Shown one piece after another: positions 33,654-41,241 of a DNA stretch of 64,000 nucleotides. The DNA is taken from assembly GCA_028767165.1 (NCBI GenBank), contig JARACJ010000003.1, positions 420,897 through 484,896 of the forward strand. Direction: 5' to 3'. Position numbers and translations under genes: made by a program. The notes under the pieces were generated by a model. It ran no database searches. It was given only the letters and a program-made list of their open reading frames with translations, and was not told where the DNA came from. Source of the stretch: Proteobacteria bacterium DTSAM18. Its GTDB lineage: Bacteria; Myxococcota_A; UBA796; GCA-2862545. Position 1 is the stretch's first letter. Each line of letters opens with the position of its first letter.

Positions 33654-35600
33654 ATGCTGCACAAGATCCTGGTGGCCAACCGGGGCGAGATCGCCTGCCG
33701 TGTGATCCGCACGGCCAAGAGCCTGGGCTACGAGACGGTGGCCGTGTTCAGCGACGCGGATGCGGAAGCGCCCCACGTGACGATGGCCGACGAGGCCGTC
33801 CGCATCGGACCCGCCGAGGTCGGGGCGTCCTACCTGAGCGTCGACGCCATCCTTCGGGCCGCCGCACGCACCGGCGCCGACGCGGTGCATCCGGGCTACG
33901 GCTTCCTGTCGGAGAACGCGGGCTTCGCGAAGGCGTGCGCCGAGGCCGGGCTGGTGTTCATCGGGCCGCCGCCGTCGGCCATCGACGCCATGGGCGACAA
34001 GTCCCGGGCCAAGGCGTTGATGATCGAGGCGGGCGTGCCCACGGTGCCCGGCTTCCAGGACGACGGCGCCACCGACGACGCGCTCATCGCCGCGGCCGAG
34101 GGCATCGGCACACCGCTGCTGGTCAAGGCATCGGCCGGTGGTGGCGGCCGGGGCATGCGCCGCATCGACGATCTGGCGGAGCTGCCGGCAGCCCTGAAGA
34201 GCGCCCGCTCCGAGGCCCTGCGCAGCTTCGGCCACGACGGCCTGCTGCTCGAGAAGCTGGTGGAGGGGGCGCGACACGTGGAGGTGCAGGTGTTCGCCGA
34301 CACCCACGGCCACACCGTCCACCTCGGCGAACGCGACTGCTCCGTGCAGCGTCGGCACCAGAAGGTGATCGAGGAGGCCCCCTGCCCTGTGGTGGGTCCG
34401 GAGCTCCGGGAGAGGATGGGACAAGCCGCCTGTGAGGCGGCGAAGGCGGTGGGCTACGTGGGTGCCGGCACCGTCGAGTTCCTGCTCGACCAGGACGGTT
34501 CCTTCTACTTCCTCGAGATGAACACCCGCCTGCAGGTGGAGCACCCGGTCACCGAGGAGATCACCGGCACCGATCTGGTGGCGTGGCAGCTGCAGGTGGC
34601 AGAGGGAGGCCCCCTGCCCCTCAGCCAGCAGGCCATCACATGGAAGGGGCACGCCATGGAGGCCCGGCTGTACGCCGAGGACCCGGCCCAGGGCTACCTG
34701 CCCCAGACCGGCGAGCTGAACCGGGTGGCGTGGCCCGAGGGCGTCCGCGTCGACGCCGGCGTCACCGAGGGCGGCGCCGTCACCCCCTACTACGACCCCA
34801 TGATCGCCAAGATCATCACCTGGGGGCCCGACCGGGACACGGCCCGCAGGCGCCTGCTGCGGGCGCTGCGGCACACCACGATCCTCGGCGTGGGCACCAA
34901 CCGCCACCAGCTCATGGCGATCCTGGGCGACGAGGTCTTCGCGGCAGGACACGCCACCACCGCCTGGCTCGACCAGCGGATCGATCTCGCCGAGGCGCCG
35001 GCCTCTCACCCCGACACCCCCTTCGTCCTGGCCGCCGCCTGGTGGCACCACCTGGGGGCCGGCGACGGCTTCCGCCTGTCCCACCACGGGCCGACGCCCC
35101 TGCCCTTCGTGGTCGACGGCGAGCGGGTGATGGCCCGCGTGCAGTCCTGCATGGGCGACCTCGCCATCACCCTCGACGGTGAGACGAAGTCGGTGCGCTG
35201 GGACGACGCGCGCGTGCAGGTCGACGGGCTGTGGTCCCCGGCCCACGCAGCCGTCGCCGGCGAGTCCCTCCTCGTGGCCTTCGGCGGCACCAGCCACGCG
35301 CTCCACGCCTGGGACGCCGCGCCACAGGCCGCCTCACAGGCGGGTTCCGGCACGGTCGTCTCCCCCATGGCGGCGAAGGTCCTCGACGTGGCCGCCCAGG
35401 TGGGCGCGCAGGTCCACGCCGGCGAGCCCCTGCTCACGGTCGAGGCGATGAAGCTGCAGACCATCCTGCGGGCCGACGTGGACGGCACCGTGCAGGAGGT
35501 CCGCGTGAAGACCGGCGACGCCGTCGGCTCCGGCCAGGTGCTCGTCGTCGTCCAGCCCCACGAAACCACCCCCGCCGAACCCGCGAAGGAGCTCGCATGA
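33654..35600 (+). CDS. atuF: Acyl-CoA carboxylase alpha subunit (biotin carboxylase plus biotin carrier)
   Basis: 648 aa. The start at 33654 (MLHKILVANRGEIACRV) has GGAG six bases upstream and matches the family N-terminus. Domains: biotin carboxylase N-domain (1-110), ATP-grasp with SAGGGGRGMR near 160, EMNTRLQVEHPVTE near 285, biotin carboxylase C-domain to about 445, a linker domain, and a C-terminal biotinyl domain with EAMKLQ, biotin on Lys600. It carboxylates biotin with ATP and bicarbonate for the beta subunit at 30012-31631. Alpha and beta are separated by two genes, as in the atu cluster. Its stop overlaps the BKACE start (ATGA). Confidence 0.85.
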   Translation: MLHKILVANRGEIACRVIRTAKSLGYETVAVFSDADAEAPHVTMADEAVRIGPAEVGASYLSVDAILRAAARTGADAVHPGYGFLSENAGFAKACAEAGLVFIGPPPSAIDAMGDKSRAKALMIEAGVPTVPGFQDDGATDDALIAAAEGIGTPLLVKASAGGGGRGMRRIDDLAELPAALKSARSEALRSFGHDGLLLEKLVEGARHVEVQVFADTHGHTVHLGERDCSVQRRHQKVIEEAPCPVVGPELRERMGQAACEAAKAVGYVGAGTVEFLLDQDGSFYFLEMNTRLQVEHPVTEEITGTDLVAWQLQVAEGGPLPLSQQAITWKGHAMEARLYAEDPAQGYLPQTGELNRVAWPEGVRVDAGVTEGGAVTPYYDPMIAKIITWGPDRDTARRRLLRALRHTTILGVGTNRHQLMAILGDEVFAAGHATTAWLDQRIDLAEAPASHPDTPFVLAAAWWHHLGAGDGFRLSHHGPTPLPFVVDGERVMARVQSCMGDLAITLDGETKSVRWDDARVQVDGLWSPAHAAVAGESLLVAFGGTSHALHAWDAAPQAASQAGSGTVVSPMAAKVLDVAAQVGAQVHAGEPLLTVEAMKLQTILRADVDGTVQEVRVKTGDAVGSGQVLVVVQPHETTPAEPAKELA

Positions 35601-36481
35601 GCGACAAGGCCGTCATCACCTGTGCCCTCACCGGCGTGCTCACCAACCCCGCCCAGCACCCCGTGCCCGTCACCCCCGAGGAGATGGCGGCGTCGGCCAA
35701 GGAGGCCTTCGATGCGGGCGCGAGCGTCATGCACGTGCACTTCCGCAACCAGGAGCCCGGCATGGGCTTCCTGCCCTCCTGGGAGCCGGACGTGGCCGAG
35801 GCCATCGTCGACGCCATCCGCCAGGCCTGCCCGGGCGTCATCATCAACTGCTCCACCGGCGTGGTCGGCGACGACATCAGTGGTCCGGCTGCCTGCATCA
35901 GGCGTGTGAGGCCCGAGATCGCCGCCTGCAACGCGGGCAGCCTCAACTACCTGAAGGCCCGCAGCAACGGCACCTGGGCCTGGCCGCCGATGCTCTTCGA
36001 CAACCCCGTCGAGAAGGTCGAGCGCTTCCTCGAGGTCATGGCCGAGGCGGGCGCCAAGCCCGAGTTCGAGTGCTTCGACACCGGCATCGTGCGCTCCATC
36101 TCGATGTTCCAGAAGGTGGGCATGACCGGCGACGTGCCCCCGGAGGTCAACTTCGTCATGGGCGTCGCTTCGGGCATGGCCGCCGATCCGGAGCTGCTGC
36201 CCATCCTGAAGAAGTACCTGCCCGAGGGCGCCACCTGGCAGGTCACCGCCATCGGCCGCGCCGAGGTCTGGCCCCTGCACCAGGCCACCGCCGACCTCGG
36301 GGGGCACCTGCGCACAGGCGTGGAAGACACCTTCTACCTGCCCAGCGGCGAGCGCTGCCGGGGCAACGGCGACCTCATCGAGCACATCGCACGGTGCGCC
36401 CGCAACGCCGGCCGCGCCATCGCCTCGCCAGACGAGGCCCGCGCCATCCTGCACCTGAACACGCCCCAAGGAGCCACCTGA
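35597..36481 (+). CDS. BKACE-family (DUF849) beta-keto acid cleavage enzyme
   Basis: 294 aa TIM-barrel enzyme of the family founded by 3-keto-5-aminohexanoate cleavage enzyme, which condenses a beta-keto acid with acetyl-CoA to give acetoacetate and a new acyl-CoA. Metal ligands are visible as HVH (His46, His48) and Glu243 in R239-x3-E243-D244, the signature Arg/Glu/Asp set. The residue equivalent to Kce Glu14 reads as Leu15, so substrate recognition should differ from Kce. The start overlaps the biotin carboxylase stop. In atu and liu clusters this step is normally a HMG-CoA-lyase-type or AtuA-type protein; none is present here, so BKACE may do the C-C cleavage or recycle a keto acid. That is inference. 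Confidence 0.85.
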   Translation: MSDKAVITCALTGVLTNPAQHPVPVTPEEMAASAKEAFDAGASVMHVHFRNQEPGMGFLPSWEPDVAEAIVDAIRQACPGVIINCSTGVVGDDISGPAACIRRVRPEIAACNAGSLNYLKARSNGTWAWPPMLFDNPVEKVERFLEVMAEAGAKPEFECFDTGIVRSISMFQKVGMTGDVPPEVNFVMGVASGMAADPELLPILKKYLPEGATWQVTAIGRAEVWPLHQATADLGGHLRTGVEDTFYLPSGERCRGNGDLIEHIARCARNAGRAIASPDEARAILHLNTPQGAT

Positions 36482-36482
36482 C

Positions 36483-37352
36483 ATGCCCTCCCAGATCTTC
36501 CGCGACGACATCCTCACCGGTCAGGTCGCCCTCGTCACCGGCGGCGGCTCCGGCATCGGCGCCGCCATCGCCCGCGAGCTGGTGCGCTGCGGGGCCCAGG
36601 TGGTGATCGCCAGCCGCAAGCAGGACCGCATCGACGCCGCGGCCGCCGGCCTGTCCGCCGAGCTCGGCGCCGAGGTGGTGGGCATGGTGTGCGACATCCG
36701 CGACCGCGAGGCCGTGAAGGCCCTGGTCGACGGCATCATGGAGCGCTTCGGGCGCCTCGACATCCTGGTGAACAACGGCGGCGGCCAGTTCCTGTCGCCG
36801 GCCTTCATGATCCGAGACAAGGGCTGGGACGCGGTCATCCAGACCAACCTCACTGGCACGTGGAACCTCACGCGGGCCGTGGCGGACGCCTGGATGCTCG
36901 ACCACGGCGGCCGGGTGGTGAACATCACGATGCTCACGCGGCGGGGCTTTCCGGGCATGGCCCACAGCGTGGCGGCGCGGGCAGGCGTGGAGGCCATGAC
37001 GAAGACCCTCGCCGTGGAGTGGGCGCCGTTCGGCATCTCCCTGAACTGCGTGCAGCCAGGCATCATCCTGAGCTCGGGCATGAAGAACTACCCCAACTGG
37101 GAGCAGTTCGTGGACCAGACCCAGCGGGAGATCCCGGTGAAGCGGCTGGGGAGCACGGCGGACATCGCTCACATGGTGGCGTACCTGGCGGGGCCTGGGG
37201 GGGACTACATCACCGGGCAGGTACTGACGGTGGATGGCGGAAGGGACCTGTGGGGCGAGACGTGGCCGCTGGAGGATCCGGAGGTGATGCCGGGGATTGA
37301 AGTGCCGGTGGAGCCTTGGGAGGAATCAAAGGAACCTGCGGAAGCCGAGTGA
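36483..37352 (+). CDS. Short-chain dehydrogenase/reductase, peroxisomal 2-enoyl-CoA reductase-like
   Basis: 289 aa, one base after the BKACE stop, with AAGGAG inside the end of that gene. The Rossmann motif TGGGSGIG lies at residues 19-26 and NNGGG near 97. The usual catalytic Tyr-x3-Lys is not there: in the aligned place I read Ser162-x3-Arg166 (HSVAARAG), a pattern I recall from trans-2-enoyl-CoA and 2,4-dienoyl-CoA reductases. The C-terminus (INCV-type segment LNCVQPG, then ITGQVLTVDGGRDLWG) also resembles that group. A reductase of unsaturated acyl-CoA would suit degradation of an isoprenoid with extra double bonds. It is the last gene of the operon. Confidence 0.8.
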   Translation: MPSQIFRDDILTGQVALVTGGGSGIGAAIARELVRCGAQVVIASRKQDRIDAAAAGLSAELGAEVVGMVCDIRDREAVKALVDGIMERFGRLDILVNNGGGQFLSPAFMIRDKGWDAVIQTNLTGTWNLTRAVADAWMLDHGGRVVNITMLTRRGFPGMAHSVAARAGVEAMTKTLAVEWAPFGISLNCVQPGIILSSGMKNYPNWEQFVDQTQREIPVKRLGSTADIAHMVAYLAGPGGDYITGQVLTVDGGRDLWGETWPLEDPEVMPGIEVPVEPWEESKEPAEAE

Positions 37353-37575
37353 GGGCGGAGGGCCGCCGGTGGGTGGGCGTGGGCCTTGTTGACCGGGTGG
37401 GGGGCTGGGTGCGAGTCCATGTGAGGGCCGCTGAAGAACCCTCGTCACGTATGTGGCGGGAGTTCCTTGGTTCTTGGGTTCGCAACCAGCTCAGCCATCA
37501 TCTCGGCGAGGCTGCAGCATCCCCCTCGCCAAGGAGGGGCCCATGGCGGAGCTCAGACCAGGTGCTCCCCTTCCC

Positions 37576-38955
37576 TCACTCGACCGCGTGGGCCACCACG
37601 AACTGCACTTGAACGAAACCGTCAGAGCTGGGCTCCTTGTTCCAGGTGACCAAGGTGCCATCCCGGGTCCAACCTCCGCCGTCCACGACCCGCCATCCAC
37701 GCGCCTGCAGGACCCACGAGAAGTTGTCCAGCATCGCGTCCCAGACCAACTCGGGTACGGCGATACGCAGTTGTTCCGGGGAAGCGTCGCCTTGCTCCAA
37801 AAGCTTCACCAGGGGCGTGGGCGCCGTGGGTTCGGCATGGTTCAGGAAGACAAGTGCGTCGTAGGCCTCCGACATCAGCTGTTTGTCCCAAAAGCCGCTC
37901 CACATCGGTTCCCCCAGAACGCGGTAGCCTCGGACCTTCGACCAGCCGGCGTCCGGATCCACCCACAGCGCGGGATGACCCAACCTCAACAAGTCGCTCT
38001 CCACCGAGTCGGGTCGTTTCGATTCTGGGATCCGAGGCACCCAGGAATACACCTGATGGGCAACCAGGCCCACCGATGCATACCGGTCACCGAACTGCTC
38101 GTCGAGGTGCATCCCCAGGTTCTTGAATCGCATCCATCGAGGGGTCAGCGCGAAGCCACCCACCGGTTTCACCTTGTCGTTGGCCCGCTGGATGTGCCGG
38201 TTGTGAGCCCAGATGACCGTCTTCGCGCCTGGTGCTAGATGCTGGCGCAGGACCACCAGACGTTGGGCCATGTCATCGTCGCGGTAGCCATGCGCCTTCT
38301 CGGTCCGTCCCCGCTTCTCCTCGCAGCGCATCAGCGCACTCGTTCGAAGACTCTGCAAGGCCAACCCCACTTCGAAGCGCCGTGACGTCTGCCGCATGCG
38401 TCCATGATCCGCTTCCCACTGCATCAGCAGCTCGGGCTCACGGGCGGCGCACACGGGGGGCGTGGTCCATGTCTCGGTTCCAGGAACAGAATGCTCGGCC
38501 AGCAGGGCAAGGCTCCCGCTGTCGATGTCCAGGTCGAAGCCCACAAAGCGGACCTTGTCACTGGGGTGCTCCTGGTTCCAGATACATAGGTCCAGCATCA
38601 AGCGGTACGTCTCTGCGCCCTGCCAGATGCCGAACAACCCCTGCTCCATAGCGACCATGGGATCACCTTCACAGGTCTGGAGCCAGCGGTCGATGATGCG
38701 CGCCCGGCTGTACGGAGACTCGATGGCCACCAGGCGGTACCCGTGTTCTCGCACGAGCTGCATGGTCAGGTTGCGCCGCACCCGGGCAAAGCCGTCTGAG
38801 CGATGGATGCTCTCGCCGAGGGCCACCCAGTCCGAGTTCTCCGCAATGGGGGCGAGCTCCGCACGTCCACCGTGCTCTCCTTCACCCAGTACCGATACTC
38901 CAGGTGGCAGGGACTGCGCGAAGCCAAGGCCCAGCCATATCCACAACCACATCAT
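37576..38955 (-). CDS. Secreted erythromycin-esterase-family protein
   Basis: 459 aa from the ATG at 38955 (another ATG follows at 38952, and a TTG at 38973 is possible; the ribosome binding site is weak, GGCGG). A signal peptide is likely (WLWIWLGLGFAQS). Family signs are WVALGESIHRSDGF, then REHGYRLVAIES, and later IWAHNRHIQ, matching the conserved Glu/His positions of EreA-like proteins (PF05139). Real substrates of this family are often not macrolides, so resistance should not be assumed. The gene is visibly less G+C-rich than its neighbours, which suggests transfer. It stands alone, facing the carboxylase operon. Confidence 0.75.
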   Translation of the reverse strand: MMWLWIWLGLGFAQSLPPGVSVLGEGEHGGRAELAPIAENSDWVALGESIHRSDGFARVRRNLTMQLVREHGYRLVAIESPYSRARIIDRWLQTCEGDPMVAMEQGLFGIWQGAETYRLMLDLCIWNQEHPSDKVRFVGFDLDIDSGSLALLAEHSVPGTETWTTPPVCAAREPELLMQWEADHGRMRQTSRRFEVGLALQSLRTSALMRCEEKRGRTEKAHGYRDDDMAQRLVVLRQHLAPGAKTVIWAHNRHIQRANDKVKPVGGFALTPRWMRFKNLGMHLDEQFGDRYASVGLVAHQVYSWVPRIPESKRPDSVESDLLRLGHPALWVDPDAGWSKVRGYRVLGEPMWSGFWDKQLMSEAYDALVFLNHAEPTAPTPLVKLLEQGDASPEQLRIAVPELVWDAMLDNFSWVLQARGWRVVDGGGWTRDGTLVTWNKEPSSDGFVQVQFVVAHAVE

Positions 38956-39187
38956 CCACCGCCGCTCGTTCAAACAACAACAGGTATAGCAAGGACGAAA
39001 CCGTTCGAGACCGCAAGCCTCCGCACTACACCAGCCTACCCTTGGTGGAGTCCGGTCTCCGCAGGTTTACAGGTCCGCAATCGTGAACCACCCAGCCAGC
39101 CTTTGCTGTTCGGCCCATTGGGCACGCCTGCGCGGCATGTGGTGCCCATCACAGGCAAGGTGCTCCACGTGACCACAACCGAACGAC

Positions 39188-39457
39188 TCATGACAGCCGC
39201 CTGCGCGCCTGACTCACCGCCGCCCGCGACACCCCAAAAGCCCGGGCGAGTTCAGCCTGACTCCCGTAAACCCTGGCGTCCAACAGCCGCTCCCACTCCG
39301 CCGCCCGCCACCCCTTCGGCTTCCGCGGCCTCCTCTCCTTCCGCCGCCTGACCCTGCGAACGACCTCAAACGAGATCACAAGGGTTCTCCCACCCAAGGG
39401 CCCAAAAACGCTCAGAGCCCCCCCATCCCCCCTACGAACCCACCCCCAACACCGCAT
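39188..39457 (-). CDS. Small basic helix-turn-helix protein
   Basis: 89 aa, ATG start overlapping the 3' end of the P-loop gene by 26 bp. The C-terminal half has a plausible HTH (GSQAELARAFGVSRAAVSQ, then ARRRLS) after an Arg/Lys-rich segment (RRKERRPRKPKG). No clear ribosome binding site; a GTG or TTG start further in is possible. The first 30 residues may not be real. Could be a regulator or a leftover of a recombinase. Confidence 0.45.
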   Translation of the reverse strand: MRCWGWVRRGDGGALSVFGPLGGRTLVISFEVVRRVRRRKERRPRKPKGWRAAEWERLLDARVYGSQAELARAFGVSRAAVSQARRRLS

Positions 39458-40016
39458 TCGCCCGACAACAAGGCGGCAGCCAGTCCCGCACGAGCTCCAG
39501 CGCGCGTGAGGCCTTCACCAGGAAGTCCTCCTGGCTCTCCACGATCAGGCGGTGGGGGTGGTCCTTCCACGCCTCGAGGATGCGCTCGTCGATCTGCTGC
39601 GCCTCGACCGGCGACTCCGTCCGCAGGGCGTTGTCATGGTTGTAGCCCCGGTCGGCACTCGGCGTGCGCAGGTGGATCACCGCGGCGTACCGCGACAGCT
39701 CTTCCTCCAGCGTCGTTCCCAGGGCCTCCCAGTACTCGTCGATGGGTCCGGGCCAGTAGGCCGACCCGTCGACCGTTCCGCGGTCACACAGGGCCACGGC
39801 CACGAGGCCCTCGCCGACGATGACGTTCTCGACCTCTCGCTGCACATGGTAGATGGCCCGCTGGGCGGCGCGGCGGGCCACGTCCGTGTGGTGCCGGGGA
39901 AAGCCCCCGCCAAACACGACGCTGGCCGCCTCCGGGAGCACCCCCATGTGCACGCAGAACGTCCGGAGGCCCATCTCGAGCACCGCCGTCTTGCCCGCAC
40001 CAGGCCCTCCCGTCAC
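39432..40016 (-). CDS. P-loop NTPase-like protein (AAA_28 type), start doubtful
   Basis: 194 aa from a GTG at 40016. Walker A (GGPGAGKT) begins only three residues from this start, so the usual first beta strand is missing. Codons upstream read RTRLIAV in the same frame, a good strand, but there is no in-frame ATG, GTG or TTG before a stop at about 40116, and no ribosome binding site. Either the start is unusual, the sequence has an error, or a frameshift has broken the 5' end; ATG at 40063 is in another frame. The rest resembles AAA_28 ATPases: DRGTVDGSAYWPG as a Walker-B-like segment and HLRTPSADRGYNHDNALR. Function unknown. Confidence 0.6.
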   Translation of the reverse strand: MTGGPGAGKTAVLEMGLRTFCVHMGVLPEAASVVFGGGFPRHHTDVARRAAQRAIYHVQREVENVIVGEGLVAVALCDRGTVDGSAYWPGPIDEYWEALGTTLEEELSRYAAVIHLRTPSADRGYNHDNALRTESPVEAQQIDERILEAWKDHPHRLIVESQEDFLVKASRALELVRDWLPPCCRANAVLGVGS

Positions 40017-40371
40017 AGCGATGAGCCGTGTCCGGGGGAAGCTGCCGTCGCAGGTGCATGCATTCGTTCCGACCTGGAAACCCGTGATGACCCCTCCCCA
40101 CCATGACCGCGGCCATCAATCCAGTGACCAGCGGATGCCCTACCGGGTCGTCGGATCTCCGACGCGCCCAGTTGATGTCCGGCCTCGCGCGGCGAAGGAC
40201 GAAACAACAGAGGACAGCCGGCAAAGCAGCCCCATGCCGTACGCCAACCATCCGACGACCTGCCAAGAGAAGGCGGAGACGCGCGAGCGTGGTGAGCTTC
40301 ACCCGTCCCTGAGCCCGCACGTGCGAATGTTTGCATGAGGGTCATGGGTCGCCTACCATGAGAGGGACTCC
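40017..40371. other. Intergenic region without a gene
   Basis: 355 bp between the P-loop gene and the first Cys-rich lipoprotein. Apart from the in-frame extension of the P-loop gene near 40017-40070 and the promoter-like site at 40331-40359, I see nothing in it. Confidence 0.5.
40331..40359 (+). promoter_or_regulatory. Putative promoter TTGCAT-N17-TACCAT
   Basis: TTGCAT at 40331-40336 and TACCAT at 40354-40359, 17 bases apart, is the best -35/-10 match in the window. The -10 lies only 13 bases before the ATG at 40372, which would leave the AGAGGG outside the transcript, and 28 bases before the ATG at 40387. So either the start or the promoter call needs adjusting. Confidence 0.4.
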
Positions 40372-40839
40372 ATGACGGTACCCCTCATGCACAGACCCCT
40401 CTCCGCCGGCCTCGTCCTCCTGAGCGTCGCCGGCTGCCGCGAAGACGGCGCCAACACCCCGGACGGGCCCGAGAAGGACATCCCCGAGTGGTGTCCCGAG
40501 CACTACTTCGAGCGGCAAGCCGTCAGCCGGGTGAGGCTCGACACCGGCAGCGTCGCTCCTCCCGAGGACACGGGCACCACGCCGGCGGACACGGGTGCGC
40601 CTCCCAGCGACACGGGCGCGCCCCCCGCCGACTCCGACACCGCCCTGCCCGTCCCCACCGCCGAGCGGCCCGAGGACCCCATCTACAGCTCCGACACAGG
40701 GCACTCCGGGTGGCACAGCGACACCGGACATGCCGGCGACTCTGGTTGGGACAGCGGCTGGTGGGCCCAGTGCGACGAGTGGTACGTCGACTGTGTCTGC
40801 AGTGGCGACACGGGCTGCGATTGGATCTGCAACGGCTGA
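40372..40839 (+). CDS. Cys-rich-tailed lipoprotein A
   Basis: 155 aa. AGAGGG lies five bases before the ATG (40387 is an alternative start, see the promoter entry). Lipobox SVAGC follows a short hydrophobic segment, so it is probably lipid-anchored. The middle is low-complexity, Pro/Thr/Asp-rich with repeated DTG (DTGTTPADTGAPPSDTG), then HSG/DSGW repeats. The last 22 residues carry the motif C-D-E-W-Y-x2-D-C-V-C-S-G-D-T-G-C-D-W-I-C-N-G, shared almost residue for residue with the small lipoprotein at 41026. No known family recognised. The spacer looks like a stalk that presents the Cys-rich head away from the membrane. Confidence 0.75.
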   Translation: MTVPLMHRPLSAGLVLLSVAGCREDGANTPDGPEKDIPEWCPEHYFERQAVSRVRLDTGSVAPPEDTGTTPADTGAPPSDTGAPPADSDTALPVPTAERPEDPIYSSDTGHSGWHSDTGHAGDSGWDSGWWAQCDEWYVDCVCSGDTGCDWICNG

Positions 40840-40923
40840 GAGCCCACCTCATGACACCTCGACGCGTCCCCAGCTTCGGATGCGACCCGGAAGAACTGTC
40901 ACCCATGTTCCGAGTCGCATCCC

Positions 40924-40958
40924 CACGGGCACGGGCACGGGCACGGGCACGGGCACGG
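40924..40958 (+). repeat. Hexanucleotide tandem repeat (CACGGG)n
   Basis: Nearly six copies of CACGGG just upstream of the second Cys-rich lipoprotein. Such a tract can change length by slippage and could alter spacing in the leader, but nothing here shows that it does. Confidence 0.8.
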
Positions 40959-41025
40959 TACAGCAGGCTGCGGCTCGTGGAGCCCTGGGCTATCCTCCCG
41001 CCACGGGCACCCCAAGGAGCCACCC

Positions 41026-41241
41026 ATGCGCAAGCCGACCACCCTCCTCCTCGCCACCGGCGCCGCCGCCTGCTCTGGCGGCACCGATCTGCCCGCCGAG
41101 TGCGACGACTTCGTGCCCACCGCGCCGCCGCCGGAGGAGGTCGACTTCTCCGACTCCGGCTGGTTCAACTACTGCGACGACTGGTACCAGGAGTGCGTGT
41201 GCAGCGGTGATTCCGGCTGCGAGTGGATCTGCAACGGATGA
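41026..41241 (+). CDS. Cys-rich-tailed lipoprotein B (short)
   Basis: 71 aa. AAGGAG lies six bases before the ATG. The N-terminus MRKPTTLLLATGAAAC is a short lipoprotein-type signal with a weak lipobox (GAAAC). The C-terminal 22 residues repeat the motif of lipoprotein A: C-D-D-W-Y-x2-E-C-V-C-S-G-D-S-G-C-E-W-I-C-N-G, five cysteines with identical spacing. The long DTG-rich spacer of A is missing. The stop codon overlaps the start of the ferritin-like gene (ATGA), so the two proteins are made together. Function unknown; a metal- or cofactor-binding head or a modified peptide are both possible. Confidence 0.8.
   Translation: MRKPTTLLLATGAAACSGGTDLPAECDDFVPTAPPPEEVDFSDSGWFNYCDDWYQECVCSGDSGCEWICNG

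Noticed and set aside
30012..36481. Leucine-degradation (liu) operon as the primary reading
   Set aside because: Gene order and the AIKGGSVTPMG segment of the beta subunit fit the atu type better, and no HMG-CoA lyase is present. The liu reading stays possible and is mentioned in the entries.
37576..38955. Macrolide resistance gene
   Set aside because: Only family-level similarity to erythromycin esterases is visible; a signal peptide and environmental context make a resistance role unsupported.
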